Of a stretch of DNA of 8,499 nucleotides, positions 1 to 6,851 are shown one piece after another. The stretch is taken from positions 1 through 8,499 of the forward strand of contig CAYWFU010000102.1 of NCBI GenBank assembly GCA_964457585.1, written 5' to 3'. The first letter of the stretch is position 1; each line of letters opens with the position of its first letter. The notes under the pieces were generated by a model that searched no databases, was not told the origin of the DNA, and saw only the letters and a program-made list of their open reading frames with translations. The position numbers and the translations under genes were made by a program. Source of the stretch: CAYWFU01 sp964457585 (lineage in GTDB: Bacteria > JACRDZ01).

Positions 1-1
1 T

Positions 2-2866
2 TTATTCAAATATTTCCTTCATCGGCTTCTGCCATGCTTTTTTAAGAGTATTAATATCGTATGATAATATTTCATTTTTTGCTGATTTAATATTTAATGT
101 TTTATCTTTTAACACTCTGCCTAAACATGCAAAGGGAAGGTTTTTTAAAATGTTTTCCACATATTTCTTTTTATTCGGCTGGACTTCAATTAAAAATCTT
201 GAACAGGATTCAGAAAATAAAATTTCATTAATTTTATTTAAATTTGCTGGCCGCGGGATACTGAAAATATCAATCTCTGCGCCACAATCTCCGCCGAAAC
301 ACATTTCAAGAAGGCTGACAGATAATCCCCCCTCACTCAGGTCATGGCAGGAAACAGCGAATCCATTGGATATGATTTTATGGATACTATTAAATATTTT
401 TAATGCGGTTTTGGGATTTACAATTGGGACAGAAGAACCTAGCTCACCATGTATATCGTAATATATCGAACCGCCCAATTCTTTAAGTGTTTCACCGATT
501 ATATAAATTAAATTACCTTCTTTTTTAAAATCGCTGCTTATTGTTTTGGTAATATTATAAACTGGAGCAAAGGCTGAGATGCATAAAACAGGCGGGATGG
601 TTATTGTTCTTTTATCAGGATATTTATATGTACTGCTCAAACTATCTTTCCCTGAAACAAATGGCATTTTCCATTCGCAGGATATTTCATATGCTGCATC
701 TGCCATTCTGTCGAGCTGTCCGATAATTTTCTCGTCAGGAACACCGGTAATAAAATTATCTATTAAAACTATATGTTTTGGATTAACACCAGCAGCAACC
801 AGATTGCGGACAGCTTCATCAATTGCTGCGCATGCGCCATGATAAGGATCAATTAAATTATAAACTGGATTAAATCCATGTGATATTGCGATCCCTTTTT
901 TACTGCCTAAAATAATTTCCTGGATTGAAGCATTATTCGGTCCATCCAGATTAATGCCGGAATAAGGATTAAGCGCTAATCCTCCCTGCACTTCATGGTC
1001 ATAGAGTCTGATAATCGGCTCTTTGCTGCATACATTGCCGTGAGCTAATATTTTTTTCAATAATGAAACAGAAATTTTTTCAGATAAATCAGGTTCATTT
1101 GCTTTTTCAGATACCCATGTTCCATAAATAGTGCTATCAGGCAGACCATCATGCAAAAATTCCATATCAATATCACAGATTAATTTATCTTCGTAAAAAA
1201 TTTTTAATTTTTTATCATCAGTAAAATGCCCTAATATTGTGGATTCAACATTGTAATCATTAAAGATTTTTTTAACAGCATTGTAATCATGAGAAGATAT
1301 AGCAAGCACCATACGCTCCTGGGATTCTGATATCCATATTTCCCATGGTGAAAGTCCGGAATATTTCAGTGGAGCTTTTTCAAGATGTATTTCAGCGCCT
1401 AGGTCTTTTGCTATTTCTCCAACAGCAGATGAAAATCCTCCTGCTCCGCAGTCTGTAAGCGCATGAATATAGTTTTTATCACGTACTTTTAATACAGCTT
1501 CAAACATACGTTTTTCTTCAATAGGATTGCCAATCTGTACCGCTCCGCTTGATATACTTTCAGTTTTATCAGTCATTGCGCCTGATGAGAAAGTTGCGCC
1601 ATGAATTCCATCTCTCCCGGTTTTACCACCGATAGCTATAATTAAATCATCTTTTTGCGGGATACCCTTTTGCGCATATTTTTTTGGAAGCAAGCCGTAT
1701 GCGCCAACAATTACTGATGGTTTAGCAACCCATCCGGTTAAATTTTTTTGATAAAAATGCACTGAACCATTTACGGTTGGAATACCCATGCGGTTTCCAT
1801 AATCTTTAACACCTCGAATAACTTCCTTAAATAAACGCCGAGGATGAATACAGCCTGGAGGTACCTGTGCAGATGGTAAATCATATGAAGCAAAACAAAA
1901 AATATCAGTAGATGCAATTACCTTCGCTCCTTTTCCGGTACCGGCTATATCCCGAAAAACTCCGCCTGATCCGGTCATGGCACCGCCATAAGGTTCAATA
2001 GCGCTGGGAGAGTTATGAGTTTCAACTTTTCCGCAAATTGCCCATTTTCCAAAAAAGCTAATTACTCCTGAATTATCATGAAATACTGAGATAACCCGCG
2101 GAGAATTTATTTTTTTAGTTGCATTTTTAATTCTCGACATTAGAGATGGTTTTGCCTGCCCATTTATAAAGAGCGCAGCTTTAAAAGTTTTATGATTGCA
2201 GTGTTCAGACCATGTCTGAGCAATAGTTTCAAGCTCAATATCAGTTGGTTCACGATTCAATGCAGCAAAATATTTTTTTATTATTTGCATTTCAAGTAAA
2301 TTAAGCCAGAGTTTATCCTTGCTTAAATTCATCAAGTCTTCGTCTGAAATATTTTGTATTGGGATGGTCGCTGTCGAACGCGGAGTACTACCTAATAATA
2401 ATGTGGTTTCAGGATTAACAACCCGATGCTGAATGGTTTTATTCATTAAAAGTTTTTCAGTTATAAAATCAATTTCAATTTTTTTAGGATTTCCATAAAA
2501 AATATATTTTTTCCCAGTACCAGCCATTAATAGATTTTCTATACCTAAATCTTTAACTGCGCGCATGATAGATTCAATTTCTGTATCCATCACTCCCGGA
2601 TTAAGTGCAATCTCAACTGTTTTTTCTTTATCAGCAGTGATAACAGAATTATTTAAAGTATAATCCTGCCATAAATCTTCAACTAACAGTTTTTTAGCGA
2701 TTTTATCTGCAATATTTTTGTCTTCAATCCCTTCAAGTTTATAAATTTTTATTACTTTAACATCAGTGATTGAATGTATTCCCAATGCGGAAATGTCATG
2801 TAATAAATTTAATCCCTCTGTATTTGGGAAATTTTTTTTTGTTGTAATTTCTATTCGATGAAGCAT
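2..2866 (-). CDS. purL: Phosphoribosylformylglycinamidine (FGAM) synthase, PurS-like region fused to PurL, no glutaminase domain
   Basis: Cytoplasmic enzyme of de novo purine synthesis: ATP-dependent conversion of FGAR to FGAM using ammonia. The 954-residue protein is complete. Residues 1-75 and about 80-145 look like two PurS-type units (the second contains ALNPGVMDTE and a MAGTGKKYIFYG stretch), as in the N-terminal pseudo-dimer of large PurL. The synthetase core follows: WSEHCNHKTFK (219-229), KVETHNSPSAIEPYGG (280-295), GRDGIHGATFSSGAM (417-431), SESQERMV (513-520), DPYHGACAAIDEAVRN (673-688), VSGKDSLSS (737-745) and CHDLSEGGL (840-848). It stops at 954 residues, where large PurL proteins continue into a glutamine amidotransferase, so a separate PurQ is expected elsewhere. 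The start is set by an AGGAG at 2874-2878, seven bases before ATG. It is the last gene of the leftward operon, 19 bases after the GT39 gene. The family call is very sure; the exact boundary of the two PurS-like units is estimated. Confidence 0.97.
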   Translation of the reverse strand: MLHRIEITTKKNFPNTEGLNLLHDISALGIHSITDVKVIKIYKLEGIEDKNIADKIAKKLLVEDLWQDYTLNNSVITADKEKTVEIALNPGVMDTEIESIMRAVKDLGIENLLMAGTGKKYIFYGNPKKIEIDFITEKLLMNKTIQHRVVNPETTLLLGSTPRSTATIPIQNISDEDLMNLSKDKLWLNLLEMQIIKKYFAALNREPTDIELETIAQTWSEHCNHKTFKAALFINGQAKPSLMSRIKNATKKINSPRVISVFHDNSGVISFFGKWAICGKVETHNSPSAIEPYGGAMTGSGGVFRDIAGTGKGAKVIASTDIFCFASYDLPSAQVPPGCIHPRRLFKEVIRGVKDYGNRMGIPTVNGSVHFYQKNLTGWVAKPSVIVGAYGLLPKKYAQKGIPQKDDLIIAIGGKTGRDGIHGATFSSGAMTDKTESISSGAVQIGNPIEEKRMFEAVLKVRDKNYIHALTDCGAGGFSSAVGEIAKDLGAEIHLEKAPLKYSGLSPWEIWISESQERMVLAISSHDYNAVKKIFNDYNVESTILGHFTDDKKLKIFYEDKLICDIDMEFLHDGLPDSTIYGTWVSEKANEPDLSEKISVSLLKKILAHGNVCSKEPIIRLYDHEVQGGLALNPYSGINLDGPNNASIQEIILGSKKGIAISHGFNPVYNLIDPYHGACAAIDEAVRNLVAAGVNPKHIVLIDNFITGVPDEKIIGQLDRMADAAYEISCEWKMPFVSGKDSLSSTYKYPDKRTITIPPVLCISAFAPVYNITKTISSDFKKEGNLIYIIGETLKELGGSIYYDIHGELGSSVPIVNPKTALKIFNSIHKIISNGFAVSCHDLSEGGLSVSLLEMCFGGDCGAEIDIFSIPRPANLNKINEILFSESCSRFLIEVQPNKKKYVENILKNLPFACLGRVLKDKTLNIKSAKNEILSYDINTLKKAWQKPMKEIFE

Positions 2867-2873
2867 TGCAATT

Positions 2874-2878
2874 CTCCT
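2874..2878 (-). promoter_or_regulatory. Ribosome binding site of purL
   Basis: AGGAG on the minus strand, seven bases before the purL ATG. It is the clearest Shine-Dalgarno site between the large leftward genes, since the gene just upstream (GT39) has none. This suggests purL can be loaded independently of upstream translation, fitting a gene whose product has a different role. Confidence 0.75.
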
Positions 2879-2885
2879 GTTAGAT

Positions 2886-4583
2886 TCATCTAATAACTTT
2901 ATAAATTTTTATAGTTGGACCGGGTATTTTTGGCTCACCATCAATCTGCTTAAGCAATTTATAATTTTTATCCAGATCATTGTAAAATTTTATATGTACA
3001 GGATAGTATTCAGGTGCAGCCTGATGCCGCCCATACATTCCACTGTCAATAATTATATAATCAAAATATTTTTTTAGTAAATCAAGATTATAATATTGGG
3101 GCGACCATGGAAGTCTTTCAAAGCGATATATCGGACGCGATAATATAGTTTTATTAAGAATTTCCTGTGATTTTGCATCTCTATATGCAGGGTCGTTGAT
3201 TATTTCTTGAATGCTTTCATTGCTTAATATTTGAGGGCTATAGGTAGTGCCAACTATTCTAGCGCCTGAAGGAATATTTTTTTCTATCCATTCGATTCCT
3301 TCTATTCTGCTGTTTGTTTTAGACATATAGAGCGATTTGTTTATACTGGAATAAGCATTTGGTATAATAATTAACAATGAAATAATTATAAGTATAATAT
3401 TCTTTATTTTATCATCCATTTTAATTATTTTAAATATTTCAACCAGAAAATATGCGCTGAAGATCAAAAGAAAAGGCAATGCGGCAACCATATAATTAGC
3501 AAAATGCGCCCCACCCCGCTCAACTAAATATAAATAAATTAAAAAAAATGATATTAGCAGAAATCCTTCTTTGCGTTTATTATTATCAAAAACAAAATAA
3601 CACATTCCTAAAATCCCAAGAATAATTAAAGGTATCCCGATTGCATCAGGCAGAATTGAAGTAAAATGGAAAATTATTTTACTATCACTGGCATGCTCAA
3701 AACCAAGCCATTTTTTCGGACGGTTGTAAAGTTCAGAGAGAGCTGTTCTAAGTTCTGAATAATTTATAAAACTATATGGAGTGGTTATGAAAAAAAATAA
3801 AATGAAAAGCGCTGCGGCAAGAAGCAATTTTTTATCTATAATTTTTTTCCAATCAAATCCTTTACTGTAAATAAAAAATAGATGTGCAGCAAAAATATGC
3901 AAAGTCTGGATAGCAGGGAAATATTTTGTTCCTGCGCCGCATCCGACTAATATACCTGCAATGATGTAATATTTTATTTCCCCTGTGATACTAATCATGA
4001 ATATTGGGACAAAAGCAGCAATAATAAAAAAAGTCGCGTATACATCCGGATAATAATAATGCGAATGTTCAATATGCAGGGGAGCAAAGGCAAGAAAAAG
4101 AGCTGCTAAAATACCTGTTTTTTCATTGAAATAATTTTTGCAAAGTAAAAAAATCGCAAAAATAGTTGATACTCCAAAAATAAGACTATTTATACGCGCT
4201 AAAAGGAAAAAGAACCATGTATCAGTTACAAAATGAATTGTAAAATCTGAAATTGTTGAGAAAATGCCAAATAATTTTCCAAATAGAAAAACAATGGATT
4301 GAGTTAAAAATGCAGCATACATAAAAAATTGAGGATAATTATAATTGTGAGGGTCAAAATCCAATTTTTTCCAGAAATCCAGTACGAAATATATTACAGT
4401 TTCTTCTGACCATGGGCTTACTGTATGCGATGAAAATCCATGATTGATACCGATAACTCTAATAATAAATCCGGATAAAATAATCAGACTTAATGAGATT
4501 TTAAGATTAAATGGAAATTTTTCCCATAATAATTGTTCTGGAATATTTTTTTCATCAACTTTATTTTTAATATTTTTATTCAT
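2886..4583 (-). CDS. GT39/PMT-like polytopic membrane glycosyltransferase
   Basis: Integral membrane glycosyltransferase of 565 residues, probably using a polyprenyl-phosphate sugar as donor on the outer face of the cytoplasmic membrane. The layout is typical of the PMT_2/ArnT-like superfamily: a short cytoplasmic N-terminus, a first membrane segment (about 28-46), an extracytoplasmic loop with acidic residues (SPWSEETVIY, 56-65) and NYPQFF, then many hydrophobic segments (about 86-105, 122-147, 157-170, 181-199, 205-240, 252-269, 313-332, 340-354, 364-384, 394-410). A soluble C-terminal region (about 420-565) follows, with EWIEKNIPSGARIV (431-444), often seen in these proteins. Acidic residues 60-61 sit where the catalytic acidic loop is expected. 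No Shine-Dalgarno is visible; the ATG lies four bases after the methyltransferase stop, so translation is probably coupled. The paired GT2 gene in the same operon could make its donor. Substrate unknown; the superfamily call is firm, the sugar and acceptor are not. Confidence 0.85.
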   Translation of the reverse strand: MNKNIKNKVDEKNIPEQLLWEKFPFNLKISLSLIILSGFIIRVIGINHGFSSHTVSPWSEETVIYFVLDFWKKLDFDPHNYNYPQFFMYAAFLTQSIVFLFGKLFGIFSTISDFTIHFVTDTWFFFLLARINSLIFGVSTIFAIFLLCKNYFNEKTGILAALFLAFAPLHIEHSHYYYPDVYATFFIIAAFVPIFMISITGEIKYYIIAGILVGCGAGTKYFPAIQTLHIFAAHLFFIYSKGFDWKKIIDKKLLLAAALFILFFFITTPYSFINYSELRTALSELYNRPKKWLGFEHASDSKIIFHFTSILPDAIGIPLIILGILGMCYFVFDNNKRKEGFLLISFFLIYLYLVERGGAHFANYMVAALPFLLIFSAYFLVEIFKIIKMDDKIKNIILIIISLLIIIPNAYSSINKSLYMSKTNSRIEGIEWIEKNIPSGARIVGTTYSPQILSNESIQEIINDPAYRDAKSQEILNKTILSRPIYRFERLPWSPQYYNLDLLKKYFDYIIIDSGMYGRHQAAPEYYPVHIKFYNDLDKNYKLLKQIDGEPKIPGPTIKIYKVIR

Positions 4584-4587
4584 AGTA

Positions 4588-5388
4588 TTAATTTTTTATC
4601 TGCAATATTGCTATAGCTGATCCGGGTAATCGATAAATTGGATATTCGCGCGCTAATTTATGTAAAAATCTATCGACTCCATATAAACTATATCTGCCAT
4701 AATCATGCCATAGGATTACACTCCCATTACGGCAACAGCGAAAAGCATTGTCAGTATCAGATTCTATATAATCATATGAATGTGCGCCATCAACAAAAAA
4801 AAGATCTACCTTTTGATAATAATCAGAAAAGTTAAATAACTTGCTATCACCATATAATCGGATAATTTTTTTTTCATATTTTGTATTAACAAACATAGGT
4901 GTATTTGATTTATATCCGTTTATATATTTCTTATCTAATAATGAGAATTCTCCGTTTGGATTTGTATCGCTTTTATCTGGCAAATCAAGTGTATAAATTA
5001 TTGAATTATCCGGAGTGTTTGCTGCAAAATGATAAGTGCTATGCCCTTTATATGTTCCAATTTCAAAAATTACTTCAGGATTGACTATTTTTGCAATTAA
5101 GCTAAGATAGGTCATATCAATCCCGCTCCAGAATTTCCAGTCAGGCATAAACTCGCTTGCATTGCATATAATATTAAGATTATTTAAATCTGTATTATTA
5201 AAAATTTCTTTTAATGGTTTTTGAGGTAGTCCTTTTTCATTTGCCAGTTGATATAAAAATAGGTTTCCAACAAGATAATCTACAGCTTTTTTGGGATTTT
5301 TCAGCATGGATAGAAAAGCTAAATTACCACCAAGCAATGAATACCATGTACCGCGAAAGCATATATTTAATATGTCAATTAACGACAT
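4588..5388 (-). CDS. Class I SAM-dependent methyltransferase (Methyltransf_24-like)
   Basis: Predicted methyltransferase of 266 residues. The Rossmann-type core lies in the second half: motif I FEIGTYKGHST (108-118) for SAM binding, an acidic strand YTLDLPD (132-138), GDS (180-182), and VDLFFVDGAHSYDYIESD (194-211), followed by GSVILWHDYG (222-231). DGAHSY and the HDY after a hydrophobic strand are characteristic of the Methyltransf_24 group, common in glycan and secondary-metabolite loci. Residues 1-80 form a poorly recognisable N-terminal extension with a mildly hydrophobic start (about 8-28) that may sit against the membrane. The start overlaps almost perfectly with the upstream gene: GT2 stop TAA, one base, then ATG. 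A GGA within the last GT2 codons could serve as Shine-Dalgarno. Located between two glycosyltransferases, so methylation of a sugar or lipid-linked intermediate is a reasonable inference, but the acceptor is unknown. Confidence 0.85.
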   Translation of the reverse strand: MSLIDILNICFRGTWYSLLGGNLAFLSMLKNPKKAVDYLVGNLFLYQLANEKGLPQKPLKEIFNNTDLNNLNIICNASEFMPDWKFWSGIDMTYLSLIAKIVNPEVIFEIGTYKGHSTYHFAANTPDNSIIYTLDLPDKSDTNPNGEFSLLDKKYINGYKSNTPMFVNTKYEKKIIRLYGDSKLFNFSDYYQKVDLFFVDGAHSYDYIESDTDNAFRCCRNGSVILWHDYGRYSLYGVDRFLHKLAREYPIYRLPGSAIAILQIKN

Positions 5389-5389
5389 T

Positions 5390-6337
5390 TTATCCTATTT
5401 CCTCTTTTATTGAATATTCATATTTCTGCTGAGTTATATTTGCGATCATTTCTCCTAAAAGACCAAGTGAAATAATTTGTATTCCAACAATTATTGCAAG
5501 AATAGCAAAAATAAGCAGAGGGATTCTTCCTAAAATTGAACCATAAACAAGGCGTAGATAAGACAAATGAATAGTAATACTGCTGCCAATTGAAACAAAA
5601 AGAAGACCCCATATCCCAAATAAATGTAAAGGACGTTTTGTATAGCGGATTAAAAATAATACAGTTAATAAATCAAAAAAACCATGTAAAAATCTTTCGA
5701 TACCGAATTTTGAATAACCAAATTTTCTTGGATGATGTTTTACCTGTATTTCTCCGATTTTATATCCATCCCAATAAGCTAAAACAGGAAGATATCGATG
5801 CAATTCTCCATATACCTTAATATTTTCAGTGACTTCTTTCCGGTAAGCTTTAAAACCGCAATTGAAATCATGAATATTGATACCTGTAGTACGAGCAGTC
5901 ACGTAATTAAAAAATTTTGATGGAATAGTTTTCGTTATGGGATCGAATCTTTTATATTTCCATCCGGATACAACATCATAACCGGAATTTAATGCATTTA
6001 AAAAATTTGGGATTTCCTTTGGATCATCCTGTAAATCAGCATCCATGGTGATTATTATACTGCCTTTTGCTTTTTTAAAACCAACTGAAAGCGCGGCAGA
6101 TTTACCATAATTCCTTCTAAACTGAATAACTTTTATTCTGGACGGATTCTGCTGGAAAATTTTTTTAAGAAAAAGAAAAGAATCATCAGTAGAACCATCA
6201 TCAATAAAAATTATCTCGAATTCAAGATTTAGTGGTTGGATGGTCTCTACTATTTGTTTGTAGAGTTCCTGTAAACTTTCTGTTTCATTAAAAAGAGGGA
6301 TAACAATGGATATGTCCATTTTGTGATTTTGTTCCAT
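5390..6337 (-). CDS. Family 2 glycosyltransferase, polyprenyl-phosphate sugar synthase type (DPM1/GtrB/ArnC-like)
   Basis: A GT-A fold inverting glycosyltransferase of 315 residues anchored in the cytoplasmic membrane. The N-terminal catalytic domain (about 8-215) shows ISIVIPLFNE (9-18), DDGSTDDS (46-53), the nucleotide-sugar and metal-binding DADLQDDP (99-106), DFNCGFKAYRK (157-167) and the H-x-PR-x-x-G-x-SK signature HHPRKFGYSKF (201-211). Two membrane helices follow at about 238-260 and 271-296. This is the layout of enzymes that move a sugar from a nucleotide donor to undecaprenyl phosphate. A GT39-like transferase two genes downstream is the expected user of such a lipid-linked sugar. 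The start is uncertain: Met1 and Met7 (MDISIVIP) are both possible, and neither has a clear Shine-Dalgarno. The gene follows the 62-residue membrane protein after 17 bases. The family is sure; the sugar is unknown. Confidence 0.9.
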   Translation of the reverse strand: MEQNHKMDISIVIPLFNETESLQELYKQIVETIQPLNLEFEIIFIDDGSTDDSFLFLKKIFQQNPSRIKVIQFRRNYGKSAALSVGFKKAKGSIIITMDADLQDDPKEIPNFLNALNSGYDVVSGWKYKRFDPITKTIPSKFFNYVTARTTGINIHDFNCGFKAYRKEVTENIKVYGELHRYLPVLAYWDGYKIGEIQVKHHPRKFGYSKFGIERFLHGFFDLLTVLFLIRYTKRPLHLFGIWGLLFVSIGSSITIHLSYLRLVYGSILGRIPLLIFAILAIIVGIQIISLGLLGEMIANITQQKYEYSIKEEIG

Positions 6338-6354
6338 AATATTTTATCGAGATT

Positions 6355-6543
6355 CTATCTTTTTTTATTTTTTTTATTTGGTTTGGTATTTTTTACAGGG
6401 ACAATAGGTACAGCTTCATTGTAATCTTTAATTGATAAATATATCTGTGTAATTAACCCAATTGGTAAAGTTACAAAAAGTATTACAAAATAAATTAAAT
6501 CATAAACTTCATAAATTGAATAAGGAATATCAAGTATTTTCAT
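6355..6543 (-). CDS. Small single-pass membrane protein, unknown function
   Basis: A 62-residue protein I do not recognise. Residues about 14-38 are strongly hydrophobic (LIYFVILFVTLPIGLITQIYL) and form one membrane segment, or two short ones split by the P27-containing turn. The tail is basic and lysine-rich, ending KPNKKNKKR. By the positive-inside tendency the C-terminus would be cytoplasmic. Support for a real gene comes from a good Shine-Dalgarno (AGGTG, five bases before ATG), its place as first gene of the leftward operon, and the 17-base gap to the glycosyltransferase, with no competing frame. It could be an accessory or scaffold subunit for the membrane glycosyltransferases, but that rests on position only. 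Confidence 0.65.
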   Translation of the reverse strand: MKILDIPYSIYEVYDLIYFVILFVTLPIGLITQIYLSIKDYNEAVPIVPVKNTKPNKKNKKR

Positions 6544-6548
6544 TTTTG

Positions 6549-6553
6549 CACCT
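6549..6553 (-). promoter_or_regulatory. Ribosome binding site of the small membrane protein
   Basis: AGGTG on the minus strand with a five-base spacer to ATG at 6543. It lies only 10 bases beyond the left arm of the large palindrome, so folding of that palindrome in the mRNA would place this site immediately next to the hairpin base and could affect ribosome access. Confidence 0.65.
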
Positions 6554-6563
6554 ATTTTTAAAT

Positions 6564-6726
6564 TAAGGCAGTGAGAAAAAATAACTTCCGCATCTTGCTT
6601 GTCTTTTGCTCCGCCTTCTGCGTTGTACCAAAGGTTACATAGCGTTGCTATGCGCCCTTTGGTACGCCTTGAAGACGAAACAAAATCCTACGCAATATGC
6701 GGAAGTTATTTTTTCTCACTGCCTTA
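6564..6726. repeat. 163-bp interrupted palindrome with 30-bp perfect outer arms
   Basis: The outer arms 6564-6593 and 6697-6726 are exact reverse complements over 30 bases. Inside, pairing continues in blocks: TTGC (6595-6598) with GCAA (6692-6695); several 5-bp blocks with a few mismatches; a perfect 10-bp block GTACCAAAGG (6625-6634) with its complement at 6656-6665; and a terminal 6-bp stem CATAGC (6638-6643) with GCTATG (6647-6652) closed by a three-base loop (6644-6646). The element is visibly richer in G and C than the DNA around it. No clear target duplication is seen at its edges. It fills most of the space between two divergent operons, so it is not a terminator shared by converging genes. 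It may be a dispersed palindromic repeat (REP/MITE-like) or a structured RNA leader. Confidence 0.93.
6576..6714. terminator. Bidirectional terminator-like core of the palindrome (possible attenuator)
   Basis: Within the arms, the GC-rich block CTTCCGC (left) pairs with GCGGAAG (right). Each is flanked on its outer side by an A-run (left, 6576-6581) or a T-run (right, 6709-6714). Read in either direction, RNA therefore has a stem followed by UUAUUUUUU, which is the form of an intrinsic terminator. For leftward transcription from the promoter at 6733-6760 this would stop most messages before the first gene unless overridden, so attenuation is conceivable. Rightward reading is blocked before the ispE promoters. 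The loop enclosed is far longer than in ordinary terminators, so efficiency is uncertain. Confidence 0.4.
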
Positions 6727-6732
6727 GTTTTA

Positions 6733-6760
6733 ATTATACAGAAACATATAAAAAAATCAA
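6733..6760 (-). promoter_or_regulatory. Leftward sigma70-type promoter of the glycosyltransferase-purL operon
   Basis: On the minus strand: -35 TTGATT (6755-6760), a 16-base spacer, and a perfect -10 TATAAT (6733-6738). The expected start of transcription is about seven bases further left, near 6726, which coincides with the outer edge of the palindrome. No comparable promoter was seen between the palindrome and the first leftward gene. If correct, the 5' leader is about 180 bases long and consists almost entirely of the palindrome. Confidence 0.6.
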
Positions 6761-6795
6761 GTTTAATTTTTTTATTGTTGGATGATTACGGATAT

Positions 6796-6838
6796 TTGAC
6801 TTTTTTCCTTGACAATTATTATAAATTTGTGTTATCAA
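6796..6838 (+). promoter_or_regulatory. Two overlapping rightward promoter candidates for ispE-spoVG
   Basis: Candidate 1 has TTGACT (6796-6801), an 18-base spacer and TATAAA (6820-6825), giving a start near 6832 and a leader of about 20 bases. Candidate 2 has a perfect -35 TTGACA (6809-6814) with a weaker -10 TATCAA (6833-6838, 18-base spacer), giving a start within a few bases of the ispE ATG. Either would make a very short leader, in keeping with the absence of a Shine-Dalgarno before ispE. Confidence 0.5.
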
Positions 6839-6851
6839 TATAAAAAATATA

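Noticed and set aside
150..842. Open frames on the plus strand opposite purL (150-461 and 579-842)
   Set aside because: They lie fully antisense to well-conserved PurL coding sequence, and their translations show no recognisable domain.
5418..5820. Alternative frames on both strands over the GT2 gene
   Set aside because: They overlap a gene with intact catalytic motifs and membrane helices, and their translations are low in complexity with no domain.
6558..6593. 11-codon minus-strand frame MRKLFFLTALI in the left arm, a possible leader peptide
   Set aside because: It has no good ribosome site, it would be locked in the 30-bp stem, and it is the mirror of the frame in the other arm. A leader-peptide role is conceivable but unsupported.
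6697..6843. 48-codon plus-strand frame starting in the right arm of the palindrome (begins MRKLFFLTA)
   Set aside because: The signal-peptide-like start comes from the palindrome arm and is repeated on the other strand. The frame overlaps both ispE promoter candidates, lacks a Shine-Dalgarno and resembles no family.
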